DNA from: an uncultured Litoreibacter sp.
GTDB lineage: Bacteria > Pseudomonadota > Alphaproteobacteria > Rhodobacterales > Rhodobacteraceae
DNA: 64,000 nt
Direction of reading: 5' to 3'
Assembly: GCF_947501785.1 (NCBI RefSeq)
Contig: NZ_CANMXB010000001.1
Span: 806,001 to 870,000, forward strand
Below the pieces are notes generated by a model. That model saw nothing but the letters and a program-made list of their open reading frames with translations, was not told where the DNA came from and ran no database searches. A program made the translations under genes and the position numbers. Below are positions 63,690 to 64,000 of the stretch, piece after piece (within the stretch, counting starts at the first letter, position 1; each line of letters starts with the position of its first letter).

Positions 63690-64000
63690 TTACCGGTAGA
63701 GCAGTGACTGACCGTCTGCGAACAGATGCACCCTGGAAGGATCGGCGGTCAGCGTCATTTTTTTGCCACGCACATCCGTATGGATGCCGGGCAACTTGGC
63801 GATGACTGTGTCCGTATCCGCGCTGGAGCTAGGCGCCGCGAAATAGAGCTGGGTCACTTCACCTAACGCTTCGACAATGCTGACCTCATCGGCGAAAGCG
63901 TAGTTTTCGCCGGTGGTGGCGACCATATCTTCGGGGCGGATGCCGACATTGACCGCGAGGCCCTGATCAGCCTCGGTCGTGGGGATGTTGGCCATGATGG
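63690..64000 (-). CDS. Sugar ABC transporter ATPase (MalK/UgpC type), C-terminal part
   Basis: Only the C-terminal 103 residues are inside the window; an internal ATG at 63995 is not the start because the frame continues beyond base 64000. The segment VNVGIRPEDMVATTG with EVSIVEALGEVTQLYFAA is the TOBE/regulatory domain typical of MalK, UgpC and AglK ATPases. The edd-eda genes follow downstream on the same strand; an alpha-glucoside (AglK-like) importer is the common neighbour in this order, but the window cannot confirm it. Confidence 0.85.
   Translation of the reverse strand, partial: IMANIPTTEADQGLAVNVGIRPEDMVATTGENYAFADEVSIVEALGEVTQLYFAAPSSSADTDTVIAKLPGIHTDVRGKKMTLTADPSRVHLFADGQSLLYR

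Overview
The window is chromosomal DNA of a Rhodobacterales (Roseobacter-group) alphaproteobacterium. This rests on about 60% G+C, a ribosomal protein L21 with an Ala/Lys-rich linker and helix-hairpin-helix tail, a homogentisate operon that includes a flavoprotein and a DUF2783 protein, Entner-Doudoroff genes beside a sugar-ABC ATPase, a non-pyrrolysine MttB homologue and a TTAA-N7-TTAA (CtrA-type) site. There is no phage, integrase, insertion sequence or CRISPR array. Most of it is housekeeping metabolism in tightly overlapping operons.

Layout. 1-1507: partial iron-type alcohol dehydrogenase and an unknown protein (minus). 1755-6152: dipeptide-type ABC transporter (two permeases, two ATPases) with a DUF2059 protein inside the operon and no binding protein. 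6200-7786: small secreted protein, tRNA-Ser(CGA), second DUF2059 protein. 7955-8997: rplU-rpmA with promoter and terminator. 9018-16403: acetyltransferases, LysE exporter, obgE, proB, proA, a Cys/Met PLP enzyme and phoR. 16419-23001: Pho box, pstSCAB-phoU-phoB. 23546-29592: tyrosine/homogentisate catabolism (hmgA, maiA, fahA and accessory genes) opposite a MarR regulator. 30622-31817: aroQ overlapping a LuxR-type solo, followed by a non-coding region with a CtrA-type site and a strong terminator. 32172-33937: rpsB-tsf. 34454-38174: zwf-pgl-pgi. 38376-43649: radical SAM protein, secreted protein, HNH protein, agmatinase, GFA and LysE proteins. 43720-49030: cobK/cbiD operon and cobA-cobB. 49058-50290: MFS transporter. 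50382-54201: cysS-cimA-phytoene-synthase-like operon. 54369-55308: VOC protein and soxR. 55384-60993: aminotransferase, PEP-mutase-like enzyme, TPM protein, MttB homologue, DUF2189 membrane protein. 61019-64000: edd-eda and the end of a sugar-ABC ATPase.

The most interesting signal is upstream of cysS-cimA. An unannotated 14-codon reading frame encodes [14 protein letters not shown]: four Cys, four Ile and three Thr codons. These are the CysS substrate, the end product of the CimA route and the classical precursor of isoleucine. The frame starts where a -10 hexamer would place transcription initiation and lies beside two mutually exclusive RNA stems. This looks like a ribosome-mediated attenuator for cysS-cimA.

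Other regulatory structure read directly: a SoxR box inside a 19-bp-spacer promoter between soxR and a VOC gene; a perfect LacI-type palindrome before edd with a 12/14 copy before zwf, tying the two halves of glucose catabolism together; a three-part Pho box before pstS; a MarR-type inverted repeat between hmgA and marR; and a three-copy terminator-like repeat, one copy of which sits antisense between edd and eda.
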